NCBI RefSeq assembly: GCF_012911005.2
Contig: NZ_WTVS01000010.1
Location: forward strand, 1 to 64,000
Origin: Aromatoleum toluolicum
GTDB lineage: Bacteria; Pseudomonadota; Gammaproteobacteria; Burkholderiales; Rhodocyclaceae
DNA length: 64,000 nucleotides
Direction of reading: 5' to 3'
Below, one piece after another: positions 9,049 to 19,936 of this stretch. The notes beneath the pieces were generated by a model, which saw only the letters and a list, made by a program, of their open reading frames with translations, made no database searches and was not told the origin of the DNA. Made by a program: the position numbers and the translations under genes. Numbering within the stretch: the first letter of the stretch is position 1; the number at the start of each line of letters is the position of its first letter.

Positions 9049-10056
9049 TCAGCGCGTAACGACGAAGGGGCGGAACTTCAGCTCCCGCGCGATGCGCTCG
9101 GCCTCGCCCTTCGCCTCCTCGACCGACGCGAAGGGACCCAGGTGCAGGCGGTAGCGCTTGCCGTCGGCAAGGACTTCGAGGCGGTCGGCATGCTCGGCGA
9201 AGGCGTCGCGCACCATGCCGCGGAAGCCTTGCGCGCTCGCGGCGGTGGAAAACGCGCCGAGCTGCAGGAAGATGCCGCGCGTCGCATCGGTGAGCGTGGA
9301 CGGCTCGGCCAGCGCGAGCTGCACCGGCGGTTCGGCCGGCGCCGGCGTCGGCGGCACCAGGGCTGCCGGCCGGCGGCCGGGCAGCGGCGGGACGGGTTTT
9401 TCGGTCGCGACCATCTCGACCCCGTCGGGCACGATGGCCTCGACCTCGACCTCCGCACTGCCCACGTTCACATAGCCCAGGCGGTGTGCAGCGGCGTAGG
9501 AAAGATCCATGATGCGGCCCTTGTGGAAGGGCCCGCGGTCGTTGATGCGCACGACCACCGAGCGCCCGCTCGCGCGGTGCGTGACGCGCGCGTAGCTCGG
9601 GATCGGCAGCGTCGGGTGGGCGGCAGTCATCGAGTACATGTCGTAGGGCTCGCCGCTGGACGTCGGCTTGCCATGGAAGCGCTTGCCGTACCAGCTCGCG
9701 CGTCCGAGCTGGCGGAACGGCATCACCGCCTTCGCCGGCACGTAGTCCGCGCCGAACACGTTGTAGGGGCGGTTGGCGAAGCGGTGCAGCGGCTCCGCAC
9801 GCGGCTGCGCATCGGGAATGTCGTCGAGGTTGGCCGGCGGGTTGTCGCCCGGGCCGTCATCCTTGTAATAGGCGCCGCCGCGCTTCTGCACGACGGCGCT
9901 CTGGCCCGGCGCCGGATCGGCCTGGGGTTGTGTCGCGGCGGTGCCGGCCAGCGGCGGCGTCGTGCTGCACCCGGCCAGCGTCAGCACCGCGGCGGCGAGG
10001 CCCGCGAACAGCAGCTGGTAGCCGGACGGGCCGGCTTGCAGGGAATGCGTCGGCAT
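9049..10056 (-). CDS. rlpA: RlpA family septal ring lytic transglycosylase with SPOR domain
   Basis: This 335-residue lipoprotein has a lipobox (LTLAGC). The double-psi beta-barrel catalytic domain shows GRASWYGKRFHGKPTSSGE and VVVRINDRGPF, where RlpA carries its acid and histidine/aspartate residues. A C-terminal SPOR domain (GIFLQLGAF...YRLHLGPF) should bind denuded glycan strands at the septum. In Pseudomonas RlpA cleaves such strands and aids daughter-cell separation. The gene follows rodA by 16 bp in the rod-shape operon. Confidence 0.92.
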   Translation of the reverse strand: MPTHSLQAGPSGYQLLFAGLAAAVLTLAGCSTTPPLAGTAATQPQADPAPGQSAVVQKRGGAYYKDDGPGDNPPANLDDIPDAQPRAEPLHRFANRPYNVFGADYVPAKAVMPFRQLGRASWYGKRFHGKPTSSGEPYDMYSMTAAHPTLPIPSYARVTHRASGRSVVVRINDRGPFHKGRIMDLSYAAAHRLGYVNVGSAEVEVEAIVPDGVEMVATEKPVPPLPGRRPAALVPPTPAPAEPPVQLALAEPSTLTDATRGIFLQLGAFSTAASAQGFRGMVRDAFAEHADRLEVLADGKRYRLHLGPFASVEEAKGEAERIARELKFRPFVVTR

Positions 10057-10072
10057 CGGTCTGTCTCCGTAT

Positions 10073-11215
10073 TCACGCCTGCGCGAGCACGCGGCTGCGC
10101 TGGATGCTCATCAGTATCCCGATCCCGAGACACAGCGTGACGAGCGCGGTTCCACCGTAGCTGATGAAGGGCAGCGGCACGCCCACGACCGGCAGGATAC
10201 CGCTGACCATGCCCATATTAACGAAAGCATAGGTGAAGAAGATCATCGTGATGGCCCCGCCGAGCAGGCGCGTCGCGAGCGTCGGCGCCATCGCCGCGAT
10301 GTAGAAGCCGCGCAGCAGCAGCAGCACGTAGATCGCCAGCAGCACGACGATGCCGATCAGGCCGAATTCCTCGGCGAGCACCGAGAAGATGAAGTCGGTG
10401 TGGCGCTCGGGCAGGAAGGCGAGGTGGGTCTGCGTGCCGTCCATCCAGCCCTTGCCGAGCACGCCGCCGGAGCCGATCGCGATCGTCGACTGGATGATGT
10501 GGAAGCCCTTGCCGAGCGGATCCTGCGTCGGATCGAGCAGGGTGCACACACGGTGCTTCTGGTATTCGCGCAGGCCCGGCCAGTCGACGCCGGGCTGGCA
10601 GATCTGGTCGCCGAAGCCGACGATCGCGACGATGCCGATCACGCCGACCGCGACGACCGGCACGATCAGCTTCCACGACAGGCCGGCGAAATAGATCACA
10701 TACACGCCCGCGGCGGTCACGAGCAGGCTCGTGCCGAGATCGGGCTGCACCATGATCAGGCCGACCGGCACGACCAGCAGCAGGCCCGCGACGATGAACT
10801 CGCGCAGGCCGATCTGGCCCTCGCGCTGCTGGAAGTACCACGCCAGCATCAGCGGCATCGCGATCTTCATGATCTCGGAGGGCTGGATGCGCGTCACGCC
10901 GACGTCGAGCCAGCGTGTCGCCCCTTTCGAGGTCTCGCCGAAGAGATCCACCGCGACCAGCAGGAGCACGCCGATCAGGTACAGCGGCAACGCGAGGCTC
11001 AGCAGGCGCTGGGCCGGCAGGCGCGCCGTCGCCCACATCGCCGCGAGCGCGACGGCGGTGTTCACCTGCAGCGACGGGATGCGCTCCGGCGATGCGCTCA
11101 TCATCACGACGAAGGCGTAGGCGAGCAGCAGGCCGAGCAGCAGCAGCAGCGGCAGGTCGATCGGGCGCAGGAAGCCGCGGAGCAGCTCGCGCGGGTGGAA
11201 ACGCGTGTCGGTCAT
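10073..11215 (-). CDS. rodA: Rod shape-determining peptidoglycan glycosyltransferase RodA
   Basis: RodA is a SEDS-family inner-membrane glycosyltransferase that polymerises lipid II with PBP2 during elongation. The 380-residue chain has about ten membrane segments and SEDS motifs such as QPDLGTSLL, LPERHTDFIFSVLAEEFG and VPLPFISYGGTAL. I start at the ATG at 11215, which overlaps the mrdA stop by 4 bp (ATGA). A longer frame to 11503 lies wholly inside mrdA and is not used. Confidence 0.95.
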   Translation of the reverse strand: MTDTRFHPRELLRGFLRPIDLPLLLLLGLLLAYAFVVMMSASPERIPSLQVNTAVALAAMWATARLPAQRLLSLALPLYLIGVLLLVAVDLFGETSKGATRWLDVGVTRIQPSEIMKIAMPLMLAWYFQQREGQIGLREFIVAGLLLVVPVGLIMVQPDLGTSLLVTAAGVYVIYFAGLSWKLIVPVVAVGVIGIVAIVGFGDQICQPGVDWPGLREYQKHRVCTLLDPTQDPLGKGFHIIQSTIAIGSGGVLGKGWMDGTQTHLAFLPERHTDFIFSVLAEEFGLIGIVVLLAIYVLLLLRGFYIAAMAPTLATRLLGGAITMIFFTYAFVNMGMVSGILPVVGVPLPFISYGGTALVTLCLGIGILMSIQRSRVLAQA

Positions 11216-13209
11216 TCGGAAGGAGGCTCCCGGTCTTGTCCGCCCGCTTCCGGCGCTGCGGGTTCCGCGGCCGCCGCGGGCGCCCCCGCGTGCGGATGGC
11301 CGGCATGCTCGTCGCTCTCGTCGCTCTCGTCGGCCGCGTCGGCATCCTCGCCGGCCGGCTGGTCGCGGCGCTTGCCGAGCAGGTGGAAATCGATGACCTG
11401 GCGTGCGATCGGCGCCGCCGACTGCGCGCCGAAGCCGCCGTTCTCGACCAGCACCGCGAGCGCGATGGTCGGCTTGTCGGCCGGCGCGTAGGCGATGAAC
11501 CACGAATGGTCGCGCAGGCGTTCGCTCACGCGCCCCTCGACGTAGCGCTGGCCGCGCAGCGAGAACACCTGCGCCGTGCCGGTCTTGCCGCCGGACGAGT
11601 AGGGCGCGCCGGCGAAGGCGCGCGCGCCGGTACCGGCCTTGTTCACGTCCACCATCGCCTGACGCACCGCGGCCGCATGCTCGGGCCTGAACGGGATGGT
11701 GCGGATCGGCGCAGGCTCGACGACGCGCCGTTCGCCGGTCGCGGGATTGACGACATGGCGCACGACGTGCGGCCGGAACAGCTTCCCGTCATTGACCAGC
11801 GCCGCCACCGCGTTGGCCATCTGCAGCGGCGTGTAGGCGTTGTAGCCCTGGCCGATGCCGACCGAGATCGTCTCGCCGCCGAACCACTTCTGGTGCTCCT
11901 TCTTGCGGAAGCGCTTCTTCTTCCATTCCGGTGTCGGCAGCACGCCCTCCGCCTCGCCGGGCACATCGATGCCGGTGCGCGAACCGAAGCCGAAGGGGCG
12001 CATGAAGTTCGCGATGCCGTCGATGCCCAGATCGTTGGCGAGCTGGTAGTAGTAGGTGTTGCACGACACGACGATGGATTTGGGCAGATCGACCATGCCG
12101 TGCCCGCCGATCTTGTCGTCCATGAAGCGGTGGCCGCCGAACATGAAGTAGCCCGGATCGGCGATCGTCTGCGTGATCGTGCGCTTGCCCGCCGACAGGC
12201 CCGCCATCGCCATGAAGGGCTTGAAGGTCGAGCCGGGCGGGTAGGCGCTGAAGATCGCGCGATTGACCAGCGGGTGGTCGGGCGATTCGTTGAGCGACTT
12301 CCAGTCCTCGGTCGAGATGCCGTCGACGAACAGGTTGGGGTCGTACCCGGGCTTGGACACCAGCGCCAGCACGCCGCCGGTCGCGGGCTCGATCGCGACG
12401 AGCGCCCCGCGGCGCTTGCCGAAGGCCTCCTCGGCGACCTTCTGCATCTCGATGTTCAGCGTGAGCTCGAGGTCGTTGCCGGCCACCCCGGGCGTGCGCG
12501 CGAGCTGACGCACCGCGCGCCCGCCGGCATTCACCTCGACCTGCTCGGCGCCGGTGATGCCGTGCAACACGGCCTCGTAGCTCAACTCCAGGCCGCTCTT
12601 GCCGATGTACTCGGAACCGCGGTAGTTCGCCTCGTCGCCCGATTCCTCGATGCGTTCGCGGTCGCGCTGGTTGATGCGGCCGATGTAGCCGATCACGTGC
12701 GACGCGAGTTCGCCATGCGGATAGTCGCGGAACAGGCGCGCCTGCACCTCGACGCCGGGGAACTGGTAGCGCCGCGCGATCACCCGCGCCACCTCCTCCT
12801 CGGTCAGGCGTGTGCGGATCGGCACGCTCTCGAAATTCTTGCTCTCTTCGAGCAGCTTCTTGAAGCGGCGCCGGTCGCGCGCGTCGATCTCGACGATCTC
12901 CGCCAACCCGTCTATCGTCGCCTCGAGGTCGCGCACGCGCGAGGGCGTGATCTCCAGCGTGTACGCGGCGTAATTGCGCGCCAGCGGAATGCCGTTGCGA
13001 TCCGTGATCGAACCGCGCCCCGGCACGATGGGCAGCAGCGCGATGCGGTTGTCCTCGGCGCGGGTGTGGTAGTAGTCGTAGCGCACGACCTGCAGGAACC
13101 AGAAGCGCGCCACCAGCAGGCCGAAGCACACCGCGATGAAGACGCCCGCGATCACGACGCGGCGGCGGAAGCGCCCCAGTTCCTCGTCGGGGGTACGAAA
13201 TTCCATCAT
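11212..13209 (-). CDS. mrdA: Penicillin-binding protein 2, transpeptidase of the elongasome
   Basis: PBP2 crosslinks new peptidoglycan in the elongation complex with RodA and MreBCD. The 665-residue chain has one N-terminal membrane helix (about residues 17-38) and a pedestal domain. Transpeptidase motifs are STFK at 327-330, SCN at 382-384 and KTG at 542-544. A low-complexity tail rich in Asp, Glu and Ala follows the catalytic domain. Translation probably starts at the first of two consecutive ATG codons (13209), overlapping the mreD stop by one base. Upstream frame to 13857 is mreD read out of frame. Confidence 0.95.
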   Translation of the reverse strand: MMEFRTPDEELGRFRRRVVIAGVFIAVCFGLLVARFWFLQVVRYDYYHTRAEDNRIALLPIVPGRGSITDRNGIPLARNYAAYTLEITPSRVRDLEATIDGLAEIVEIDARDRRRFKKLLEESKNFESVPIRTRLTEEEVARVIARRYQFPGVEVQARLFRDYPHGELASHVIGYIGRINQRDRERIEESGDEANYRGSEYIGKSGLELSYEAVLHGITGAEQVEVNAGGRAVRQLARTPGVAGNDLELTLNIEMQKVAEEAFGKRRGALVAIEPATGGVLALVSKPGYDPNLFVDGISTEDWKSLNESPDHPLVNRAIFSAYPPGSTFKPFMAMAGLSAGKRTITQTIADPGYFMFGGHRFMDDKIGGHGMVDLPKSIVVSCNTYYYQLANDLGIDGIANFMRPFGFGSRTGIDVPGEAEGVLPTPEWKKKRFRKKEHQKWFGGETISVGIGQGYNAYTPLQMANAVAALVNDGKLFRPHVVRHVVNPATGERRVVEPAPIRTIPFRPEHAAAVRQAMVDVNKAGTGARAFAGAPYSSGGKTGTAQVFSLRGQRYVEGRVSERLRDHSWFIAYAPADKPTIALAVLVENGGFGAQSAAPIARQVIDFHLLGKRRDQPAGEDADAADESDESDEHAGHPHAGAPAAAAEPAAPEAGGQDREPPSE

Positions 13210-13730
13210 CAAATGGGCCGGTTGTCGTCCCGGTCCACCGGCTGGTACTGCGGCAGCAGCAACAGGTAGTTCAGCGGCACCCACAGCGCCGCGCTCGTCA
13301 GGCTGGACAGGAAGTACCACCACCCGGGGAATTCGGCGCCGGCGACGAGGCGCACGACGACCATGATCACCTGCGTCAGCAGCAGCAGCGGGAACATCTG
13401 CAGCGCCTGCTGCGTCGGCGGGAACCACAGCACGCGGCGCGACACCGAGGTCGCCAGATAGCACAGCACGACGTAGGCGAGGGCGTGCTGCCCCATCGCG
13501 GCGCCGTGGCCGATATCGACCAGCACGCCGAACAGAAAGCCCGCCCCCATGCCGACGCGCAGCGGCTCGCGGATCGACCAGAAGGCCAGCACCAGCGCGA
13601 CCCAGTCGGGCACGCCGGGGGTGAGGCCGGTCGGGATGTAGCTCAGCGCGAGCGCGACCAGCAGGCTCAGGTAAGCGAACCAGGTCTTGGCCGGCAGCAG
13701 GATGCGGCTGGAACGGTGGGTCGGTTGCAT
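13209..13730 (-). CDS. mreD: Rod shape-determining protein MreD
   Basis: This 173-residue integral membrane protein has five or six hydrophobic segments and the MreD signature around LVDIGHGAAMGQHALAYVVL. MreD helps assemble MreB, MreC, RodA and PBP2 in the inner membrane. It lies 3 bp after mreC, and its stop overlaps the mrdA start by one base, so the set is translationally coupled. Confidence 0.92.
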   Translation of the reverse strand: MQPTHRSSRILLPAKTWFAYLSLLVALALSYIPTGLTPGVPDWVALVLAFWSIREPLRVGMGAGFLFGVLVDIGHGAAMGQHALAYVVLCYLATSVSRRVLWFPPTQQALQMFPLLLLTQVIMVVVRLVAGAEFPGWWYFLSSLTSAALWVPLNYLLLLPQYQPVDRDDNRPI

Positions 13731-13733
13731 CGC

Positions 13734-14630
13734 TTACCCCTTGAGGCCCTTGCGCGGCTCGGGTTCCGGCTCCGGCGCAGGGCGCGGCGGCGGCGGCTCG
13801 GCGCGCCCCAGCAGGCGCACCTGGGTCGTGCGCTCGACCCCGGCGACCGGTTCGCACACGATCACCGCGAACGTCTGCGCATCGCGGTCGACGCTGACGA
13901 CGTCGGCCACCGGCAGGCCGGCGAGGAAGAGCCCGTCGAGGCCCGACGTCACGAGCCGGTCGCCCACACGCACGTCCGCGCCCGACAGCGTGAAGCGCAG
14001 CTCCAGCCGTCCCTGGCCGGCACCGGCGAGCACGCCGCGCAAACCGTTGCGCGCGACCTGCACCGGTACCGCCTGGTCCTTGTCGGTCAGCAGCGTGACC
14101 TCGGCCTGCACCGGGTACACGCGTGTGACCTGGCCGATCATGCCCTGTTCATTGACCACCGCCATGCCGGCCTCGACGCCGTGCTGGCTGCCGCGGTTGA
14201 GGATCACCTTGAGGTCGAACGGGTCCGGCGCGTCGTAGAGGATCTCGGCGGCGATGCTCTTCGCCGCGACCGCAGGGCCCATGTCGAGAAGCCCGCGCAG
14301 GCGGCGGTTCTCCTCCTCGAGCTGCTCGAAGCGCAGCAGGCGCTGCGCCGCTTCCAGCTCGCGCCCGCGCAGCGCGGCGTTATCCTTCTGCACCTCGACG
14401 AGGGTGCCGAAATACACCGCCGCGTTGCGCACGAAGTCAGCCGGTGCGGCAGCCGCCATCTGCAGCGGCCAGGTCGCCACCGACAGCGCCTGGCGCACCA
14501 CTTCGAGGTAGCGGAACTTCAGGTCGGCGACCAGCATCGCCAGGCACACCGACACGAGCACCAGCAGCCGCACCAGCGGCGTGGGTCCCTGCTTGAAGAT
14601 GGGCGGAGACGGATGACCGGCGAGGGACAT
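13734..14630 (-). CDS. mreC: Rod shape-determining protein MreC
   Basis: MreC is a bitopic inner-membrane protein that activates PBP2. From the ATG at 14630 it has 298 residues: a short cytoplasmic tail, one membrane helix (about 20-37), a coiled coil (about 75-115) and a periplasmic beta domain containing VILNRGSQHGVEAGM and VGDRLVTSGLDGLF, typical of the family. The tail is rich in proline and glutamate. An in-frame start at 14678 is less likely because it lengthens the cytoplasmic tail without matching the family. Confidence 0.94.
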   Translation of the reverse strand: MSLAGHPSPPIFKQGPTPLVRLLVLVSVCLAMLVADLKFRYLEVVRQALSVATWPLQMAAAAPADFVRNAAVYFGTLVEVQKDNAALRGRELEAAQRLLRFEQLEEENRRLRGLLDMGPAVAAKSIAAEILYDAPDPFDLKVILNRGSQHGVEAGMAVVNEQGMIGQVTRVYPVQAEVTLLTDKDQAVPVQVARNGLRGVLAGAGQGRLELRFTLSGADVRVGDRLVTSGLDGLFLAGLPVADVVSVDRDAQTFAVIVCEPVAGVERTTQVRLLGRAEPPPPRPAPEPEPEPRKGLKG

Positions 14631-14687
14631 CGTGAGGCGTGTGTGGCGGAGCGCGACAGACCCGGAAGCCCGCCGCAACTGCGCGAC

Positions 14688-16137
<1,450 letters not shown>

Positions 16138-16140
16138 GCC

Positions 16141-17604
16141 ATGATCAACGCCAGCCTCACTGAACTGCGCGCCGCACTCGACGCGAAGCGGATCTCCAGC
16201 GTCGAGCTCGCGACGCTCTTCCTCGACCGCATCGCCGCGCACAACCCGACGCTCAACGCCTTCATCACCGTCGATCGCGACGGCGCGCTTGCGGCCGCCC
16301 GTGCCGCCGACGCGCGCATCGCCGGCGGCAACGCCGGCCCGCTCACCGGCATCCCGCTCGCGCACAAGGACGTGTTCTGCACCGAAGGCGTGCTCACGAC
16401 CTGCGGCTCGAAGATGCTGTCGAACTTCGTCAGCCCCTACGACGCCCACGTCGTCTCGCTGCTGAAAGCCGCCGGCGCGGTGAACCTCGGCAAGACCAAC
16501 ATGGACGAGTTCGCGATGGGCTCGTCGAACGAGAACTCGCACTACGGCCCGGTGAAGAACCCGTGGGACACCGCCCGCATCCCGGGCGGCTCCTCCGGCG
16601 GCTCGGCCGCTGCGGTGGCCGCGCGCCTCGCGCCGATCGCCACCGGCACCGACACCGGCGGTTCGGTGCGCCAGCCCGCCGGCCACACCGGCATCACCGG
16701 CATCAAGCCCACCTACGGCGTTGTCAGCCGCTACGGCATGATCGCCTACGCCAGCTCCCTCGACCAGGGCGGCGCCTTCGGCGCGTCCGCGGCCGACTGC
16801 GCGCAGCTGCTGACCGCGATGGCCGGCTTCGACGAGCGCGACTCCACGAGCCTCGAACGCCCCGCCGAAGACTACGCACGCGAGATCGCCGCGCCGGCGA
16901 ACGACAAGCCCCTCGCGGGCCTGCGCATCGGCCTGCCGCGCGAATTCTTCGCCGAAGGCATGGCCGAGGACGTACGTGCCGCCGTCGAAGCGGCGCTCGA
17001 CCAATACCGCAAGCTCGGTGCGACCACCGTCGAGGTGAGCCTGCCCAACGCCAGGCTGGCGATCCCCGCCTACTACGTGATCGCCCCGGCCGAGGCGTCG
17101 AGCAACCTGTCGCGCTTCGACGGGGTGCGCTACGGCCACCGCGCCGCCGAATACCGCGACCTCGCCGAGATGTACGCGAAGAGCCGCGCCGAAGGCTTCG
17201 GCGCCGAGGTCAAGCGCCGCATCCTCGTCGGCACCTACGTGCTGTCGCACGGCTATTACGACGCCTACTACCTGCAGGCGCAGAAGCTGCGCCGCCTGAT
17301 CGCGCAGGACTTCCAGGCCGCCTTCCGCGAATGCGACGTGATCGCCGGCCCGACCAGCCCGACCACCGCGTGGGCGATCGGCGAGAAGGCCGACGATCCG
17401 GTGCAGATGTACCTGTCGGACATCTACACCATCGCCGTGAACCTCGCCGGCCTGCCCGGCCTGTCGCATCCCTGCGGCTTCGGTGGGGGGAATCTCCCGG
17501 TCGGCCTGCAGCTCATCGGCGACTACTTCGGCGAAGCGCGCCTGCTGGGCACCGCGCACCAGTACCAGCAGGCGACCGACTGGCACCTGCGCCGGCCGGC
17601 CTGA
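16141..17604 (+). CDS. gatA: Asp-tRNA(Asn)/Glu-tRNA(Gln) amidotransferase subunit A
   Basis: GatA hydrolyses glutamine and passes ammonia to GatB. The 487-residue amidase-signature protein has the catalytic triad Lys76 (IPLAHKDVF), cis-Ser151 in [12 protein letters not shown] and nucleophile Ser175 in [10 protein letters not shown]. Length and sequence are standard. It is followed by a lipoprotein gene 7 bp downstream and then gatB. Confidence 0.96.
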   Translation: MINASLTELRAALDAKRISSVELATLFLDRIAAHNPTLNAFITVDRDGALAAARAADARIAGGNAGPLTGIPLAHKDVFCTEGVLTTCGSKMLSNFVSPYDAHVVSLLKAAGAVNLGKTNMDEFAMGSSNENSHYGPVKNPWDTARIPGGSSGGSAAAVAARLAPIATGTDTGGSVRQPAGHTGITGIKPTYGVVSRYGMIAYASSLDQGGAFGASAADCAQLLTAMAGFDERDSTSLERPAEDYAREIAAPANDKPLAGLRIGLPREFFAEGMAEDVRAAVEAALDQYRKLGATTVEVSLPNARLAIPAYYVIAPAEASSNLSRFDGVRYGHRAAEYRDLAEMYAKSRAEGFGAEVKRRILVGTYVLSHGYYDAYYLQAQKLRRLIAQDFQAAFRECDVIAGPTSPTTAWAIGEKADDPVQMYLSDIYTIAVNLAGLPGLSHPCGFGGGNLPVGLQLIGDYFGEARLLGTAHQYQQATDWHLRRPA

Positions 17605-17611
17605 GCGTCCC

Positions 17612-18148
17612 ATGCGCCGCCTTCATCCCGCCCTCCGCGCCGCGGCGCTCGCCGCCGCCGTGCTGCTCGGCGCCTGCGCGACCCCGCCCGAGCGCAAGCC
17701 CGAGCCCGCCGCGACCGCTCCCTCATCGACCCAATCCGCCGCGCAGGCCGCCGCCGAAGCCGAACCCGAACGCGCGCTGCAGCGCGGCCGGCTCAAGCCC
17801 ATGCCGGTGCGGCCGCTGACGATCAAGACCGACTGCCGCTTCAAGGACGAGGTCGGCTACGGCGGCAGCGCCGTGCTCGACATCAGCTACTCCGAGGTGC
17901 GCGCCTTCGCCGCCACGGTCGACGTCCCCAAACGCGGCAGCTGCAAGTTCGAACTCGCGGACTTCAAGCAGGTGCTCAAGGTGCCGCACGTCGAACTGCA
18001 GGCGCGCGACGGCTGCACGGTGCGCATGTGGGAACAGGGCGAACAGGTCACCGTCGCATTCTCCGAATGCGCGAAACGCTGCACCCGCGGCACGTTCGAA
18101 TACGTATGGCCGATCCTGGTGGACCGGTCGAGCGGCCAGTGCACCTGA
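17612..18148 (+). CDS. Predicted lipoprotein of unknown function, between gatA and gatB
   Basis: This 178-residue protein has a type II signal with lipobox LLGAC followed by a Pro/Ala/Glu-rich linker. A compact domain of about 110 residues then contains six cysteines (TDCRF, GSCKF, DGCTV, SECAK, KRC, GQC), which suggests disulphides in the periplasm. I do not recognise the family. I start at the ATG at 17612, 8 bp after gatA; a frame from 17483 is gatA read out of frame. Its position inside the gatCAB operon suggests co-transcription, but nothing links it to tRNA amidation. Confidence 0.75.
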   Translation: MRRLHPALRAAALAAAVLLGACATPPERKPEPAATAPSSTQSAAQAAAEAEPERALQRGRLKPMPVRPLTIKTDCRFKDEVGYGGSAVLDISYSEVRAFAATVDVPKRGSCKFELADFKQVLKVPHVELQARDGCTVRMWEQGEQVTVAFSECAKRCTRGTFEYVWPILVDRSSGQCT

Positions 18149-18175
18149 CCGCGTCAAGAATCTAGAGATACGCAC

Positions 18176-19633
18176 ATGAGCAGATCGGATTGGGAAGTCG
18201 TCATCGGGCTGGAAGTGCATGCCCAGCTCAACACCGCGTCGAAGATCTTTTCCGGCGCCAGCACCGCCTTCGGCGCCGCGCCGAACGTGCAGGCCTGCGC
18301 CGTCGACATCGCCCTGCCGGGCGTGCTGCCGGTGCTCAACCGCGGCGCCGTCGAGCGCGCGATCCGCTTCGGCCTGGCGATCGGCGCGAACGTCGCCTCG
18401 AAGAGCGTGTTCGCGCGCAAGAACTACTTTTACCCCGACCTCCCCAAGGGCTACCAGATCAGCCAGTTCGAGCTGCCGGTGGTGCAGGGCGGCGAAATCA
18501 CGATCCGCGTCGGCGAAGGTGACAAAGCCTACGAGAAGACCGTGCAACTCACCCGCGCCCACCTCGAGGAAGACGCCGGCAAATCGCTGCACGAAGACTT
18601 CCACGGCATGAGCGGCATCGACCTCAACCGTGCCGGCACGCCGCTGCTGGAAATCGTCTCCGAGCCCGACATGCGCTCCTCCGCCGAGGCCGTCGCCTAC
18701 GCCCGCGCGCTGCACGCGCTGGTGCGCTGGATCGACATCTGTGACGGCAACATGCAGGAAGGCTCCTTCCGCTGCGACGCCAACGTCTCCGTGCGCCGCC
18801 CCGGCGGACCGCTCGGCACGCGCCGCGAGATCAAGAACCTGAACTCCTTCCGCTTCCTGCAGCAGGCGATCGATTTCGAGGTGCAGTGGCAGATCGACAC
18901 CATCGAAGACGGCGGCAGGATCCAGCAGGCGACCGTGCTGTTCGATCCCGACACCGGCGAGACGCGCATGATGCGCTCGAAGGAAGACGCGCACGACTAC
19001 CGCTACTTCCCCGACCCGGACCTGCTGCCGCTGGTCATCTCGCCCGAGTGGAAGGCGCGCGTCGCTTCGGAGATGCCCGAATTGCCCGGCGCGATGAAGG
19101 CACGCTTCATGGAGCAGTGGGGCCTCTCCGCCTATGACGCGACGACCCTCACCGCGTCGAAGGAAGTCGCCACCTTCTACCAGGCGACCGTCGACGCCGC
19201 CGGCGTGGCGCTGGCGAAGCCCTGCGCCAACTGGGTCATGGGCGATCTCGCCGCGCGCGTGAACAAGGCCGAAATGGACATTTCGGCGTCACCCGTAACG
19301 CCCGCCCAGCTCGCCGGCCTCGTGGCGCGCATCGCCGACGGCACAATCTCCAACAACATCGGCAAGAAGGTGTTCGAAGCCTTGTGGAACCGCGAGGGCG
19401 AGAGCGCCGACGCCATCATCGAGGCCCAAGGTCTGCGCCAGACCAACGACGCCGGCGCGATCGAGGCGATGATCGACGAAGTGCTCGCGGCCAACCAGAA
19501 GTCGGTCGAGGAATTCCGCGCCGGCAAGGACAAGGCCTTCAACGCGCTCGTCGGCCAGGTCATGAAGGCGAGCAAGGGCAAGGCCAACCCGGCGCAGGTC
19601 AACGAACTCTTGAAACGCAAGCTAGAAGGCTGA
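18176..19633 (+). CDS. gatB: Asp-tRNA(Asn)/Glu-tRNA(Gln) amidotransferase subunit B
   Basis: GatB binds the misacylated tRNA and activates its carboxylate for amidation. The 485-residue chain has the opening [13 protein letters not shown], the [11 protein letters not shown] and [12 protein letters not shown] motifs, and the C-terminal YqeY-like tail domain (NKKSVEEF-type [14 protein letters not shown] and [12 protein letters not shown]). The gene lies 27 bp after the lipoprotein gene. The integrated element begins 38 bp after its stop. Confidence 0.96.
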   Translation: MSRSDWEVVIGLEVHAQLNTASKIFSGASTAFGAAPNVQACAVDIALPGVLPVLNRGAVERAIRFGLAIGANVASKSVFARKNYFYPDLPKGYQISQFELPVVQGGEITIRVGEGDKAYEKTVQLTRAHLEEDAGKSLHEDFHGMSGIDLNRAGTPLLEIVSEPDMRSSAEAVAYARALHALVRWIDICDGNMQEGSFRCDANVSVRRPGGPLGTRREIKNLNSFRFLQQAIDFEVQWQIDTIEDGGRIQQATVLFDPDTGETRMMRSKEDAHDYRYFPDPDLLPLVISPEWKARVASEMPELPGAMKARFMEQWGLSAYDATTLTASKEVATFYQATVDAAGVALAKPCANWVMGDLAARVNKAEMDISASPVTPAQLAGLVARIADGTISNNIGKKVFEALWNREGESADAIIEAQGLRQTNDAGAIEAMIDEVLAANQKSVEEFRAGKDKAFNALVGQVMKASKGKANPAQVNELLKRKLEG

Positions 19634-19671
19634 AACCACCCTTTCACCGCCACACCCTCGGGGGACGCGCG

Positions 19672-19699
19672 ATGTGCCAGCTCCTCGGAATGAACTGCA
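19672..19699 (+). repeat. Left 28-bp direct repeat (attL)
   Basis: It runs from ATGTGCCAGC to TGAACTGCA and is identical to 24152-24179. The flanking bases differ (G before and C after here; T before and A after in the right copy), so the identity is exactly 28 bp. Upstream lies what should be the gene's original leader, including a GGGGGA ribosome site at about 19660-19665. Confidence 0.9.
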
Positions 19700-19710
19700 C
19701 ACGCAGGTAA
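19672..19710 (+). pseudogene. Detached 5' end of the amidotransferase gene, now a 12-codon minigene
   Basis: Reading from the original start gives MCQLLGMNCTRR and then a TAA supplied by the element. The first nine codons are those of the intact gene at 24152; the rest is element DNA. The original ribosome site is still in front, so the peptide could be translated from gatB read-through. It is a by-product of integration and has no expected function. Confidence 0.8.
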
Positions 19711-19749
19711 ATTTTATTACTTATCAACGGCTTAAACAAGCCTGCGTGT
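19699..19749. repeat. Inverted repeat at the inner edge of attL
   Basis: ACACGCAGG (19699-19707) and CCTGCGTGT (19741-19749) form a perfect 9-bp inverted repeat across a 33-bp AT-rich spacer. It begins on the last base of the direct repeat. It could be part of the integrase recognition sites, or a hairpin after the minigene. No matching copy was found at the right end. Confidence 0.45.
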
Positions 19750-19936
19750 CCCTCTGTGTTACCTCATAGGGGTAATGTCGTGTCGCCCGGAAGTGCCACC
19801 TGCAACTTGCGCCCTTCCGGCGTACCCTGCATGCGCATGTAAATGCGCCGCACTCGCGCGAGACTCCCTCCCATAAGGCAGGCAGGACGATTTCCCCCGT
19901 ACCCCTGCCTTTCTGGGTCTCGGGGCTTACCAGCGG

